Assembly (NCBI RefSeq): GCF_036250065.1
Contig: NZ_CP109199.1
Coordinates: forward strand, 8,062,083 to 8,126,082
DNA: 64,000 nt
Source of the DNA: Micromonospora sp. NBC_01699
GTDB taxonomy: Bacteria > Actinomycetota > Actinomycetes > Mycobacteriales > Micromonosporaceae
Direction: 5' to 3'
The notes under the pieces were generated by a model. That model was given only the letters and a program-made list of their open reading frames with translations, searched no databases and was not told the origin of the DNA. The first letter of the stretch is position 1; the number at the start of each line of letters is the position of its first letter. A program made the translations under genes and the position numbers. Of this stretch, positions 10,756 to 19,824 are shown piece by piece.

Positions 10756-10881
10756 CGTCGCGCCACCCCCATCGCCTCTGCGTCCCCGGTCGCCGCTGCT
10801 GTCTTGCCAGTCGACGCTTTCCGGGCCTGCTACCGCTCTCGAACAGGCACGACCTGGCATGCCCGGCGGTTGACCGCACCG

Positions 10882-10901
10882 TCGTCCACAAGTTATCCAC
10901 A
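10882..10901 (+). promoter_or_regulatory. DnaA boxes upstream of dnaA
   Basis: A one-mismatch box TCGTCCACA (10882-10890) and a perfect TTATCCACA (10893-10901) lie side by side 130 bases before the dnaA start. This suggests autoregulation by DnaA or a second origin subsite. The remaining gap 10902-11191 shows no gene. Confidence 0.7.
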
Positions 10902-11191
10902 ACCTGTGTATCGACTGATTGTGGCTCCCCGCCGGACCCCTGCCCTACCTGCCCCCGGCTGAATCAGCGCTGACGCGGGTTCACCTGTCGAACGATCGAC
11001 TAGCTTGTCCAGTTTTGCACGGTAGCGGCAACAGCCCCCTGACGCTCACCGGCAAACGGGCACGCTAACAGCGTTCTCCACAACGCTTCAACCGTCGGAC
11101 GGGTGTGGGCAGGCCGAACATCGGCGAAAACTGCCCCTTCCGACCCCGTCGTCCCATGCTGACCGATTTTCTGGCACGGTTCCGGTGGTGT

Positions 11192-11220
11192 TTGACGGTC
11201 ATTGCGCCCGTGCGTAGGCT
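11192..11220 (+). promoter_or_regulatory. rpmH promoter
   Basis: TTGACG (11192-11197) and TAGGCT (11215-11220) are separated by 17 bases, a near-consensus housekeeping promoter. It lies about 195 bases before rpmH and probably drives rpmH-rnpA-yidD-yidC. Confidence 0.7.
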
Positions 11221-11413
11221 TTAGCGGCTGCTCTCTCGCCCTCTGCTAGGGTGATGGGTGCTTGCTGTCCGCGGCCGCCACCCCGCGCCTCGCCGGTCCG
11301 TGCACCAGCGGGCAGCATCGACCGTAGGCCACCCGCGACGGTGGTCGACGGCGGACCACCATCCGACCCCGTAGTCGACCGACCGGGGCTCGTACGAAGA
11401 CGGAGAGCCTGAC

Positions 11414-11551
11414 GTGAGCAAGCGCACCTACCAGCCGAACAACCGCCGGCGCGCGAAGACCCACGGCTTCCGGCTGCGCATGCGTACCCGCGCCGGCCGC
11501 GCCATCCTTTCGACCCGCCGCGCCAAGGGCCGCGACCGCCTGTCGGCCTGA
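11414..11551 (+). CDS. rpmH: 50S ribosomal protein L34 (bL34)
   Basis: 45-residue, very basic ribosomal protein. GTG at 11414 gives [19 protein letters not shown], and the middle carries [11 protein letters not shown], both diagnostic for L34; it ends GRDRLSA. It is the first gene of the conserved rpmH-rnpA-yidD-yidC group, facing away from dnaA. Its promoter is visible at 11192-11220. Confidence 0.98.
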   Translation: MSKRTYQPNNRRRAKTHGFRLRMRTRAGRAILSTRRAKGRDRLSA

Positions 11552-11585
11552 GGGCCGATCGGCCCGGCCCGGGGATGTAGACGTC

Positions 11586-12014
11586 GTGCTGGCGGCCGCG
11601 CAGCGACTGCGGCGTAGCGGCGAGTTCGCCGTTGCGATCCGCGGCGGACGGCGTGCCGGTCGGGGCGCCGTCGTGGTCCACCTCGACCTGTCGTCCGGTT
11701 TGCCGTCCGTCGGGCCCGAAACAGCAACGCCAGAGCCGGTGCGTCCGGCCGGCGCGGAGCACGACTCCACGCCGGCGCGCGCCGGCTTTGTCGTCTCCAA
11801 GGCGGTCGGCGGCGCGGTGGTCCGCAACACTGTCCGTCGCCGGTTGCGGCACCTGGTCCGGGAACGGTTGGTCACCCTGCCGGCCGGGACAACCCTCGTC
11901 GTACGGGCGCTGCCCGGCGCTGGCGACCTGACGTACGACCGACTCGCAGCCGACCTGGACGCGGCCCTCGCCGCGGCCCGGCGACCCCGGCGTTCGGGGC
12001 GGCGGGCCGAATGA
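11586..12014 (+). CDS. rnpA: ribonuclease P protein component
   Basis: Protein subunit of RNase P, which matures tRNA 5' ends together with the catalytic RNA. 142 aa, GTG start, opening [21 protein letters not shown]. The family signature (R-N-R motif) appears as [20 protein letters not shown] around residues 72-90. A Pro/Glu/Ala-rich segment of about 30 residues (roughly 38-68) precedes this motif and is longer than in the usual ~115-aa protein. It overlaps yidD by 4 bases (ATGA). Confidence 0.95.
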   Translation: MLAAAQRLRRSGEFAVAIRGGRRAGRGAVVVHLDLSSGLPSVGPETATPEPVRPAGAEHDSTPARAGFVVSKAVGGAVVRNTVRRRLRHLVRERLVTLPAGTTLVVRALPGAGDLTYDRLAADLDAALAAARRPRRSGRRAE

Positions 12015-12304
12015 GCGGGGCTACCGGGAGGTCCCGAGCCACCACACTCGGTGCCCGCGTGCTGGCAGGAGCCATCGTCGCGTACCGTCGTTGGATAAGC
12101 CCGGCGCTGCCGGCCCGCTGTCGGTTCTACCCGTCGTGCAGCGCATACGCCCTTGAGGCGGTGACGCGGCACGGTGCCCTCCGGGGAACCGGCCTCGCGG
12201 TCTGGCGGCTGTCGCGCTGCCACCCTTTCCACCCTGGTGGATATGACCCGGTACCGGAACCGGGCGGCCGCCGACATGCCGATGTGACTGGAGCCCCGAA
12301 TTGA
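12011..12304 (+). CDS. yidD: membrane protein insertion efficiency factor YidD
   Basis: Small (97 aa) membrane-associated protein that assists YidC-dependent insertion. It contains the family motifs [27 protein letters not shown] and [10 protein letters not shown], including the two conserved cysteines. The ATG overlaps the rnpA stop and the stop overlaps the yidC start, so the three genes are translationally coupled. The N-terminal 20 residues are basic. Confidence 0.97.
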   Translation: MSGATGRSRATTLGARVLAGAIVAYRRWISPALPARCRFYPSCSAYALEAVTRHGALRGTGLAVWRLSRCHPFHPGGYDPVPEPGGRRHADVTGAPN

Positions 12305-13353
12305 GTCTCGACTGGATCTACTGGGCGATCTCGTGGATCCTGCTGATCTGGCACTCCGCGTGGGACGCGATCGGGGTACCGGAGTCAGCGGTCCTCGGTA
12401 CGAACTGGACCTGGATCCTCTCGATCGTTTTCCTGGTGATCACCGTTCGGGTGATCCTCTTCCCGGTCTTCGTCAAGCAGATCAAGTCCCAGCGGGCGAT
12501 GCAAGCCCTCGCGCCTCAGATCAAGGCATTGCAGGAGAAGCACAAGGGTGACCGGGAGACGCTCCAGAAGGAAACGATGGAGCTGTACCGGAAGGAGAAG
12601 GCCAACCCGCTGATGGGTTGCCTTCCGATGTTCCTACAGATCCCGGTCTTCCTCGGCCTCTTCCACGTGCTCCGCCGGGTCAACCCGGACAACCCGCGGC
12701 CGACGATCTACGGCTGGAGCCTGGACCAGTTCACCAGCGCCTCCAACGCGAAGCTCTTCACCGCCCCGATCTCCGGCCGGTTCGGCTCGACCGCGGCCGA
12801 GATGAGCGCCCTGGGCGCCAACCCGACCACCGTGAAAATCATCGCGGGCTTCCTGGTCCTCATCATGATCGCCACCACGTACCTGACCAGCCGTCAGATG
12901 ATCCTCAAGACCGGCTGGGCCCAGGACCCGCAGCAGCGAATGATCCAGCGGTTGATGCTCTACGGCATCCCGGCCTCGCTGCTCATCTCCGGCGCGATCT
13001 TCCCGATCGGCGTGATCATCTACTGGGTGACCAACAACCTCTTCACCCTCGGCCAGCAGCAGTGGGTGCTGCGGAAGTACCCGCCGCCGCCCACCGCGAG
13101 CCTGCCCGGCCTGCCCGGATCGAGCTCGCGGAACGCGGGCACCGGCAACCGCCCGGGTACGGGCAACCGGCCGGGCACCGGCAGCAAGGCGGCACCGGCG
13201 GCCAAGCCGAGTGGTCTCTTCGGCCGTACCAAGGCCAACGGCGCCGCGCAGCCGGCACCCAAGCCCGCCATCGACACCAAGGCGCTGGCGCCGAAGCCGG
13301 GTGCCAAGCCGGTCAACCCGAAGAAGGGTCGCCCGGCCAAGCGTCAAGGTTGA
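12301..13353 (+). CDS. yidC: membrane protein insertase YidC/Oxa1
   Basis: Inserts and folds membrane proteins, alone or with Sec. 350 aa. The start is TTG at 12301, overlapping the yidD stop by 4 bases, with GGAG eight bases upstream. Transmembrane segments lie at about residues 5-20, 30-55, 105-125, 180-200 and 225-245. The cytoplasmic C1 loop contains the [20 protein letters not shown] helix, followed by [20 protein letters not shown], a family hallmark. The hydrophobic part ends near residue 260. The C-terminal 90 residues are a basic Gly/Pro/Lys-rich tail with short NRPGTG repeats, as in actinobacterial homologues. Confidence 0.97.
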   Translation: MSLDWIYWAISWILLIWHSAWDAIGVPESAVLGTNWTWILSIVFLVITVRVILFPVFVKQIKSQRAMQALAPQIKALQEKHKGDRETLQKETMELYRKEKANPLMGCLPMFLQIPVFLGLFHVLRRVNPDNPRPTIYGWSLDQFTSASNAKLFTAPISGRFGSTAAEMSALGANPTTVKIIAGFLVLIMIATTYLTSRQMILKTGWAQDPQQRMIQRLMLYGIPASLLISGAIFPIGVIIYWVTNNLFTLGQQQWVLRKYPPPPTASLPGLPGSSSRNAGTGNRPGTGNRPGTGSKAAPAAKPSGLFGRTKANGAAQPAPKPAIDTKALAPKPGAKPVNPKKGRPAKRQG

Positions 13354-13358
13354 GCTAT

Positions 13359-13395
13359 CGGGCTGCCGGCGGTACCCACCCCCGCCGGCAGCCCG
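13359..13395 (+). terminator. hairpin after yidC
   Basis: A perfect 14-bp stem (arms 13359-13372 and 13382-13395, nine-base loop) begins five bases after the yidC stop. There is no T-tract. It could terminate or attenuate transcription between yidC and jag. Confidence 0.55.
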
Positions 13396-13578
13396 CAGGA
13401 ATCCGGAGTCCAGGCAGCCGCCAGCGCGCCCGGCGCCGGAACCGGATTCCACCGCGCGCGGTCGCGGTAGCGGGCGACCCGCCCGAGAAGACGTGCCCGT
13501 GGCACTCGGCGACCTCCCGCCGGGCCCGGGAATCAGCGGACCGTACAGGTCCGGCCGAGCGAGTACGGAGATGAGACC

Positions 13579-14202
13579 GTGACCGACACCAGCATTCCGC
13601 GCGCCGAGCAGCAGACCCTCGAAGAGGAGACGGATCCGATCACGGTCGAGTCCGACGACATCGACGACGACACCGACGAGGAGGCCGCCGAGGGCGGCAC
13701 CGAGGTGCGTACGGCGGCGGCTGGCAAGCCCGCGATCACCGAAGCCGACCTGTTCCGGCAGAGCGAGATCGCCGCGGACTATGTCGAAGGGCTGCTGGAC
13801 ATCCTCGACTACGACGGTGACATCGACGAGCTGGTGTCGGCCGGCCGTCCGGTCGTGGAGGTCGTGGGGGGCCGGCTGCAACCGCTGGTCGGCCAGCGCG
13901 GCGCCACCCTGGAGGCGCTCCAGGAGCTGACCCGGCTCGCCGTCTTCCGGCAGACCGGTACGCCGAGCCGTCTGCTGCTCGACGTCGGCGGCTACCGCGC
14001 CAACCGGCGCAAGGAGCTGGCCGCGGTGGCGAAGAACGCGGTGGAGAAGGTCAAGGAGCACGGCGAGCCGGTACGCCTCGAACCGATGTCCGCGTTCGAG
14101 CGCAAGTGTGTGCACGACGTGGTCAACGCCATCAGTGGCGTGGAGAGCGAGTCGGAGGGCGTCGAGCCCAACCGTCGCATCATCGTCCGTCCGGTTGCCT
14201 GA
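13579..14202 (+). CDS. jag: Jag/KhpB family RNA-binding protein
   Basis: KH plus R3H domain protein, 207 aa, GTG start preceded by GGAGATGAGACC. The first ~50 residues are acidic ([20 protein letters not shown]). The KH domain follows with [19 protein letters not shown] and the [16 protein letters not shown] loop. The R3H domain at the end holds [16 protein letters not shown] and [15 protein letters not shown], close to the R-x3-H core. Homologues bind RNA and affect cell shape in Gram-positives. It is followed by rsmG after 4 bases. Confidence 0.93.
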   Translation: MTDTSIPRAEQQTLEEETDPITVESDDIDDDTDEEAAEGGTEVRTAAAGKPAITEADLFRQSEIAADYVEGLLDILDYDGDIDELVSAGRPVVEVVGGRLQPLVGQRGATLEALQELTRLAVFRQTGTPSRLLLDVGGYRANRRKELAAVAKNAVEKVKEHGEPVRLEPMSAFERKCVHDVVNAISGVESESEGVEPNRRIIVRPVA

Positions 14203-14206
14203 CCGG

Positions 14207-15064
14207 ATGATGACGTACGACCCTGCGGCTGACGCCGCCGCCGGCCCGGGTGGTGACACACCGCCCGGGCCGTCTGCTTCCGCCGTCCCGGACGGAGTGG
14301 ACCAGTCCGCGGCCCCGGACGTGTCGCTGCCCGACGAACTGGTCGACGCCGCTCGTACGCTCTTCGGCGACCGACTCGACCTGGCCACCGCGTACGCGGA
14401 ACTGCTGGCCACCGACGGGGTGCTGCGTGGTCTGATCGGGCCACGCGAGGCGCCCCGGATCTGGGCCCGACACCTGCTCAACTGTGCGGCGGTTGCCGAA
14501 CTCATCCCCACCGGCGCTTCCGTACTGGACGTCGGTTCCGGGGCCGGTCTGCCCGGCATCGTGCTCGCCATCGCACGGCCGGACCTGTCGGTCGTACTCG
14601 TGGAGCCGTTGGCCCGGCGGACCGCCTTCCTGACCGAGGCGGTGACCGCCCTCGGTCTGGATCCGTCGGTGACGGTGCTCCGGACGCGGGCGGAGGAGTT
14701 GGCCGCCGGCGGGCCTCGCGGGGTGCCGGCCGACATCGTCACCGCCCGAGCCGTGGCCCCGCTCGACCGGCTCGCCGGTTGGTGCCTGCCGCTCACCACC
14801 CTCAAGGGACGAGTGCTCGCGCTGAAGGGTTCCTCGGCCGCCGAGGAGGTCGCGGAGTACGGCAAGGCCGTAGCGCGGCTCGGTGGTGCGGCTCCCGAGG
14901 TGAAGCACTGCGGGGTCGGGCTGGTCGACCCGCCGACCACCGTGGTGGAGATCGTGCGTGAGCGCCTGGTCGGTGCCGCAGCGCGGGCCGCCCTGGCCGA
15001 GCGCCGCGCGGCCGCCCGCGCGGAGTCGGGCCGCCGTGGTGGCGGTCGAGCCCGGGGCCGCTGA
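14207..15064 (+). CDS. rsmG: 16S rRNA (guanine527-N7)-methyltransferase
   Basis: SAM-dependent methyltransferase RsmG (GidB) that makes m7G527 in 16S rRNA. 285 aa. ATG at 14207, with another ATG at 14210, starts an N-terminal Pro/Ala-rich extension of ~35 residues. Core motifs are [12 protein letters not shown], the SAM loop [30 protein letters not shown], and [13 protein letters not shown]. It ends in a basic Arg/Gly tail. It sits directly after jag, the usual jag-rsmG-parA-parB order. Confidence 0.96.
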   Translation: MMTYDPAADAAAGPGGDTPPGPSASAVPDGVDQSAAPDVSLPDELVDAARTLFGDRLDLATAYAELLATDGVLRGLIGPREAPRIWARHLLNCAAVAELIPTGASVLDVGSGAGLPGIVLAIARPDLSVVLVEPLARRTAFLTEAVTALGLDPSVTVLRTRAEELAAGGPRGVPADIVTARAVAPLDRLAGWCLPLTTLKGRVLALKGSSAAEEVAEYGKAVARLGGAAPEVKHCGVGLVDPPTTVVEIVRERLVGAAARAALAERRAAARAESGRRGGGRARGR

Positions 15065-15090
15065 CCCCGCGCGTTCTCGGCATCCTGTCG

Positions 15091-15125
15091 GCCCGGCCCT
15101 GGTTCACGATGAGCCAGGGCCGGGC
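15091..15125 (+). terminator. terminator-like hairpin after rsmG
   Basis: A perfect 12-bp GC-rich stem (15091-15102 with 15114-15125) and 11-base loop, 26 bases after the rsmG stop. It lacks a T-run, as is common in actinomycetes. Confidence 0.6.
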
Positions 15126-15552
15126 TGTGTCGGCACCCGTTCCGGAGATCGGGCGGTCCCGCTGGTTCTGGTGAGCATCGGTGGGTATGGCGGGCGGGTC
15201 GCCCGTGGCGAGGCCGACCTCGGCTTCCGGTCGGCGTGAAGCGGCTGCTCGACCGGAGTCGGGCCGGGCCGGGGTTGCTGCCATCGAGCGGCGGTCGACG
15301 CGAGCGAATGGTCGGCGGCCGCCAGGCCACGCACACGGCCAGGGGCGCGACCAACGATCGGACGGGTGTTGCGACATCGGGTCGGCGATGCCGGACCGGT
15401 GAGCGAGCACCGTCGTGGACGGCCGAGGTGTGCGGTCAGGCCGGCACCTCTGCCGTGGTTGGCTCGTTCCTAGTGTGGTTGCCTCGTTCGGAGGGTTGTT
15501 TCTGGCGGCCTCGGCGGTGGACCTTGTTGTCAGCCATGGTCTCGTCGGCCCA

Positions 15553-15644
15553 TCGGCCGTAGGCTGGCCGCGCGTCGATAGTGTGGACCGGGCGTCGGCC
15601 GGCGGCCCTGTGGGCCCCTGCCGTTTCTTACCGGGCCGTAGGCT
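15553..15644 (+). promoter_or_regulatory. candidate -10 elements for parAB
   Basis: The 9-mer CCGTAGGCT occurs near 15556 and again at 15636-15644, and the hexamer TAGGCT matches the -10 of the rpmH promoter. No convincing -35 is visible, so this is a weak call. The rest of 15126-15714 shows no gene. Confidence 0.3.
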
Positions 15645-15714
15645 ACAACCCGGAAGCGCGAAGTTCTTGGGCGCTGGCGGTGCCGACCCATCCGAAGCTG
15701 GCAGGGATGACACG

Positions 15715-17130
15715 GTGCATGACAACGGTAGGTACGACGATCAAGCGATAACCGAAGCCCGGCGCCATCAGCCCGATGGCCCCGATGTTTCACGTGAAAC
15801 CGAGTACGAGGGCTGGTCGGCCGGAAGTCGAGCCCGGTTACCCCACGGGATAGATTCAGCGGCGAGTCCAGCAGAGGAGTACGGCCCCGCGTTACCAGGA
15901 GTCGATCGGACAACCGCTCGCCCCGCGACCGGAACGGCGGAAGCGGGAGCATCGACACGGAGGCGGCTGGTAGCGGAGCGGCACCGGTCCGACGGGCCGG
16001 CGGTCGAGCGGGGCGGGGCGCCACGGCAGGCGCCCGTAGTACCGGAACAACCCGTACCGGTGTCGGCCGGTTCGTCGTACCAGTCGTCGGGAGTGGGTGG
16101 GCCCGTGGTGCAGCAGCCCAACGCCAGTGCGCCCGTTCAACCGGAGCCGGCGGCGGCCGCCCCGCCAGACACACCCCCGCACAGCACCGGACCCTTCCCG
16201 GAAGATCCGGGAAGGGACGCGTACGTTTCACGTGAAACTTCGTCTCGGGAAGAGGATGATCCCCCGTTGGCTATGGAGGCAATGCGCGCCGTGCAAATCC
16301 TGAACCCGAGTGGCGAGGTGACCATGCCCCGCCCCACCCGGACGCGGATCATGTGTGTCGCGAACCAGAAGGGCGGCGTCGGCAAGACCACGACCACGGT
16401 CAACCTGGCGGTTGCGCTGGCGCTGCACGGTAACCGGGTACTCGTGGTCGATCTCGACCCCCAGGGAAATGCCTCGACCGGACTCAACGTTCCGCACCAC
16501 GCGGGTATCCCCGACGTCTACGACTGCCTGATCGAGAACGTGCCCCTCGCCGAGGTGGCCCAGGCGGTCGAGGGCATTCCGAACCTCTGGTGCGTACCGG
16601 CGACCATCGACCTTGCCGGCGCCGAGATCGAACTGGTCTCCGTGGTGGCCCGCGAGTCGCGGCTGGGACGCGCCATCAACGCCTACCCCGGCCAGTTCGA
16701 CTACGTGTTCATCGACTGCCCGCCCTCACTCGGCCTGCTGACGGTCAACGCTCTGGTCGCCGCCCAGGAGGTGCTGATCCCGATCCAGTGCGAGTACTAC
16801 GCGCTGGAGGGGCTCAACCAGTTGATCAACAACATCAATCTGGTGAAGCAGCACCTGAACCCCACCCTCGACGTCTCGACCATCCTGCTCACCATGTACG
16901 ACCGGCGTACCCGGCTTGCCGACGCCGTGGAGCAGGACGTCCGCAACCACTTCGGCGACAAGGTCCTCCAGGCGGTCATCCCGCGTAACGTGCGGGTTTC
17001 GGAGGCTCCTAGTTACGGTCAGTCGGTGATGACCTACGATCCCGGTTCGCGGGGCGCGACGAGTTACTTCGAGGCGGCCCAGGAGATTGCGGAGCGGGGG
17101 GTCAAGGACCCCGCCGGCCGGAATGCTTAG
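15715..17130 (+). CDS. parA: chromosome partitioning ATPase ParA, with long N-terminal extension
   Basis: Walker-type ATPase that moves ParB-parS complexes. GTG at 15715 has AGGGA nine bases upstream and gives 471 aa. The catalytic domain starts near residue 200 (RTRIMCVANQKGGVGKTTTT, deviant Walker A). It continues with VLVVDLDPQGNASTGLN, FDYVFIDCPPSLGLLTVNAL and QCEYYALEGLNQLINNI. The first ~190 residues are Ser/Pro/Ala-rich and probably disordered. Two parS sites (15787 and 16225) lie inside this extension and are read as VSRET. An internal ATG at 16273 would remove it but has no ribosome binding site. parB follows after 27 bases. Confidence 0.93.
   Translation: MHDNGRYDDQAITEARRHQPDGPDVSRETEYEGWSAGSRARLPHGIDSAASPAEEYGPALPGVDRTTARPATGTAEAGASTRRRLVAERHRSDGPAVERGGAPRQAPVVPEQPVPVSAGSSYQSSGVGGPVVQQPNASAPVQPEPAAAAPPDTPPHSTGPFPEDPGRDAYVSRETSSREEDDPPLAMEAMRAVQILNPSGEVTMPRPTRTRIMCVANQKGGVGKTTTTVNLAVALALHGNRVLVVDLDPQGNASTGLNVPHHAGIPDVYDCLIENVPLAEVAQAVEGIPNLWCVPATIDLAGAEIELVSVVARESRLGRAINAYPGQFDYVFIDCPPSLGLLTVNALVAAQEVLIPIQCEYYALEGLNQLINNINLVKQHLNPTLDVSTILLTMYDRRTRLADAVEQDVRNHFGDKVLQAVIPRNVRVSEAPSYGQSVMTYDPGSRGATSYFEAAQEIAERGVKDPAGRNA
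15787..15800. promoter_or_regulatory. parS: parS centromere site 1
   Basis: Perfect 14-bp palindrome GTTTCACGTGAAAC, the ParB binding consensus. It lies inside the N-terminal part of parA. Confidence 0.95.
16225..16238. promoter_or_regulatory. parS: parS centromere site 2
   Basis: Perfect GTTTCACGTGAAAC inside the parA coding region, just before the ATPase domain. Confidence 0.95.
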
Positions 17131-17157
17131 GTCGGTTGATTCGGTGGGAGGCGTGGC

Positions 17158-18195
17158 ATGAAGAACCGTCCGCGGGGCGGACTTGGTCGGGGTCTCGGGG
17201 CGTTGATCCCCACTGCCCCGGTACCGGCGTCCGGAGTGGCGACGGCCGAGGACGACGTCCCGAGCCGGATCGAGGCCACCCAGCAGGTCGCCGACGACAG
17301 CGCCTTCCCGGCCGCGCCCGAGCCGTTCGAACCTGAACCGGCGATCGAGTCCGGTCCCGAACTGGCACCGGTGCCGGGGGCGCACTTCGCGGAGATCCCC
17401 GTCGGCTCGATCGTGCCCAACCCGAAGCAGCCCCGGCAGGTCTTCGACGAGGAGGCACTGGAGGAGCTGAAGACCTCGATCCAGGAGGTCGGCTTTCTCC
17501 AGCCGATCGTCGTACGGCGCCTCGACGGCGATCAGTACGAGCTCGTCATGGGCGAGCGGCGGTGGCGCGCGGCGCAGGCGGTCGGCCGGGAGGTCATCCC
17601 GGCGATCGTCCGGGACACCCGCGACGATGCGATGCTGCGGGACGCGCTGCTGGAGAACATCCACCGGGCGAACCTGAACCCGCTGGAAGAGGCGGCCGCG
17701 TACCAGCAGCTGCTGGAGGAGTTCGGGGCCACGCACGAGGAACTCGCTCGGCGGATCGGCCGCAGCCGGCCCCAGATCTCCAACACGATCCGGCTGCTGA
17801 ATCTCCCGGCACAGGTTCAGCGGCGGGTCGCTGCGGGCATACTGTCCGCCGGTCACGCTCGTGCCCTCCTGGGTCTCGACGAGGCGGACGCGCAGGAGGC
17901 ACTCGCGCTGCGAGTGGTGGCCGAGGGGCTCTCCGTGCGTACGACCGAGGAGCTTGTGCAACTGGCAATCTCCGAGGGCGCGGCAACCAAGAGTGCGCCT
18001 GCGGCGCGACGGGCCAAGCCGCACGCTCCGGCGCTGACCGATCTCGCCGACCGCCTGTCCGATCGTTTCGACACCCGGGTCAAGGTGGACATCGGTCGGA
18101 GCAAGGGCAAGATCACGATCGAGTTCGCCTCGGTTGACGATCTCGAACGCATCGTGGGCATCATCGGCATGGAGGAGCAGGACGCTCCCGGCTGA
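17158..18195 (+). CDS. parB: chromosome partitioning protein ParB
   Basis: CTP-dependent DNA clamp that loads at parS and spreads. 345 aa, ATG with GGGAGG nine bases upstream. The N-terminus [18 protein letters not shown] is typical. The ParB/Srx domain runs from about residue 78 ([19 protein letters not shown]) with the [12 protein letters not shown] box and [16 protein letters not shown]. The helix-turn-helix region is [20 protein letters not shown]. The C-terminal dimerisation segment is [17 protein letters not shown]. It forms an operon with parA. Confidence 0.97.
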   Translation: MKNRPRGGLGRGLGALIPTAPVPASGVATAEDDVPSRIEATQQVADDSAFPAAPEPFEPEPAIESGPELAPVPGAHFAEIPVGSIVPNPKQPRQVFDEEALEELKTSIQEVGFLQPIVVRRLDGDQYELVMGERRWRAAQAVGREVIPAIVRDTRDDAMLRDALLENIHRANLNPLEEAAAYQQLLEEFGATHEELARRIGRSRPQISNTIRLLNLPAQVQRRVAAGILSAGHARALLGLDEADAQEALALRVVAEGLSVRTTEELVQLAISEGAATKSAPAARRAKPHAPALTDLADRLSDRFDTRVKVDIGRSKGKITIEFASVDDLERIVGIIGMEEQDAPG

Positions 18196-18213
18196 CCGAT
18201 CCTGGAGCTGAAC

Positions 18214-18254
18214 CGATGGCCGCGCCCGCCGACTCCGGCGGACCGCGGCCATCG
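18214..18254 (+). terminator. hairpin after parB
   Basis: An 11-bp perfect stem (18214-18224 with 18244-18254) encloses an inner GC stem, 19 bases after the parB stop. It probably ends parAB transcription. Confidence 0.55.
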
Positions 18255-19524
18255 CCATTTTCGGGGTACGCCGCCTTCCGGCTCGCGCCGCAGGCATGTC
18301 TCGTTCGGACGAGGTGCGGCTCCGGTGGGGCGCGTTCCGCCGGTCGGCCCGTTTCACGTGAAACCGTGCGGCGATCTTCGAGGTGTTTCACGGCAGAGAT
18401 TGTCGGGCGGGACGCGGCCGAGCGTCGGGCACTCCCGCGACGGATCGCCGGGCAGCACGCTGAGACTGGCTGTCGGGTCCGCGTCCGTTGATCCCGAGTC
18501 GACCGGGAAGTGTCCGGCCGGAGGGTCATGCCGAATCGCCGCCCCGCCGCTGTCGACGCTACTGCTCCGCTGGGCGCAGCGTCTCAGACAATCACCGGGA
18601 CGGGACAGGCGTACGACGGGACGGGCGGGTTAGACGAGTCGGGGACGGGTCGGGGCGGGGCAGGTGCGCGGCACCTTTTCGCGGTTGCCCGAACCCGTAG
18701 TCCTCGGGCGGCGTCGGCGTACCGGCATGGCGGGCGGTCCGGCCGTCACGGGGTCCGAGTGCCCTCGCCGCCTCGGTGTCCTTCGGTGGAACGCAGTCAC
18801 TCGAAGGTTTGCTTCGGGAACGGGAAGGAAGAGGCCGACCAGGTGCGGACGCCGAGGCCCCTGGGACGACGCGGAGCCTCGGCCACCTCGGACCGACGAG
18901 CGGTCGGAGCCTCAACTGGCTCGGACCGACCGACGGACTGATCAACGGGACGGCTCGCCGGAGTCAGGTTCAGTCGGTACTCGGCTGTCCGCCCGTACCC
19001 CGAGTCAACCGTTTCTGGTGCCGACGCCGGCAGTCACTCGTGAAGGCCGCCACACGCGAGTGGCATCGCGGGCACGGTCGAGATGCGGTGGCCAGATTCG
19101 GAACAGGACGGGACTGCCGCATGGACAGGGCGGGTCGAGACAGGACGGGACGGGCCGACCCACCGGATCCGGGGACGGCCGACCCATCGGATCCCGGTCC
19201 GGCGATGGTCGGTGCGGCACCCGGTGTCCCGCCGACGGTGGCCGAGCCCCGGCGCCTGTCCGGCTCCGTGAGTAGTCCGGGTTCGCGCGTCCGGGTGGTG
19301 TATGCCGGAGATGGCGGCGTTGGCCGGCCTGGAGCGGCTGGACATGCGCCGGGCGGGACGGAGGCAGTGCCCGATCGGCTAACGGCAGGGTGATCCGGAG
19401 ACGGCCGAGAGACGCGGGGGCCGGTCGCTTCCGGGGTCGACGGGGCCCCCGCAGATCGGCTGGGAGAGGGCCCGAACCAGGGGTCGGGATCATCGCGGAG
19501 GCCGATCGACGGGGCGTCCGAAAG
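18255..19524. other. long gene-free spacer
   Basis: No reading frame here has a ribosome binding site, recognisable motif or convincing codon use. GACGGGACGG-like runs and low-complexity G-rich stretches occur (around 18600-18660 and 19130-19160). The recognisable content is one parS (18351) and a degenerate parS half-site at 18384-18397 (GTTTCACGG then mismatches). It probably serves as centromere-flanking DNA. Confidence 0.5.
18351..18364. promoter_or_regulatory. parS: parS centromere site 3
   Basis: Perfect GTTTCACGTGAAAC in the spacer after parB. A degenerate second copy follows 20 bases later. Confidence 0.95.
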
Positions 19525-19603
19525 TAATCCACAGGGTTTGTCCACAGCCTGGCCCCGTTTCACGTGAAACCGCGCGTAAAACGGGGTGCGGGCCTGTGGA
19601 TGA
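19525..19603. promoter_or_regulatory. DnaA boxes flanking a parS site
   Basis: A perfect box TTGTCCACA (19538-19546, +), TAATCCACA (19525-19533, +) and TGTGGATGA (19595-19603, minus orientation) surround the parS at 19557. They lie 220-300 bases upstream of the HIT-like gene. Confidence 0.7.
19557..19570. promoter_or_regulatory. parS: parS centromere site 4
   Basis: Perfect GTTTCACGTGAAAC, 11 bases downstream of a perfect DnaA box. Confidence 0.95.
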
Positions 19604-19824
19604 CGGACCGAAAACCGGGCCGTTGTCGGCTGGTTCCGGGGCTGGTCGGTCCTGATCAGGTCCTCCGGTCGGGCCGTGTTGCTCTTCCGGGACCGGGTCG
19701 ACCAGGTGCTCGCCGGGAGCCGGAACGCGCCCGGCCGGAGCCCGTGATCAGGACCGGTACGCGTACCGGTCGCGGGCCGAGATGGGGAGGGACAGTCGTC
19801 TACAACTCGGTTAGGGTCAGCGTC

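Noticed and set aside
10756-10902. Extended DnaA N-terminus (start at 10902)
   Set aside because: Would translate the upstream DnaA boxes; conserved DnaA begins at [11 protein letters not shown].
12634-15354. 906-residue minus-strand frame over yidC, jag and rsmG
   Set aside because: Antisense to three clear genes, low-complexity Arg/Ser/Pro translation.
15415-15714. Longer N-terminus for ParA
   Set aside because: No ribosome binding site; GTG 15715 has one. Translation upstream is not conserved-looking.
18510-19393. Possible proteins in the spacer after parB
   Set aside because: No ribosome binding sites, repeated Gly/Arg/Asp composition, no motifs, several frames equally open.
19564-19824. 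Longer start of the HIT-like protein
   Set aside because: Would run over the parS/DnaA box cluster with no conserved sequence; GTG 19825 has a good ribosome binding site.
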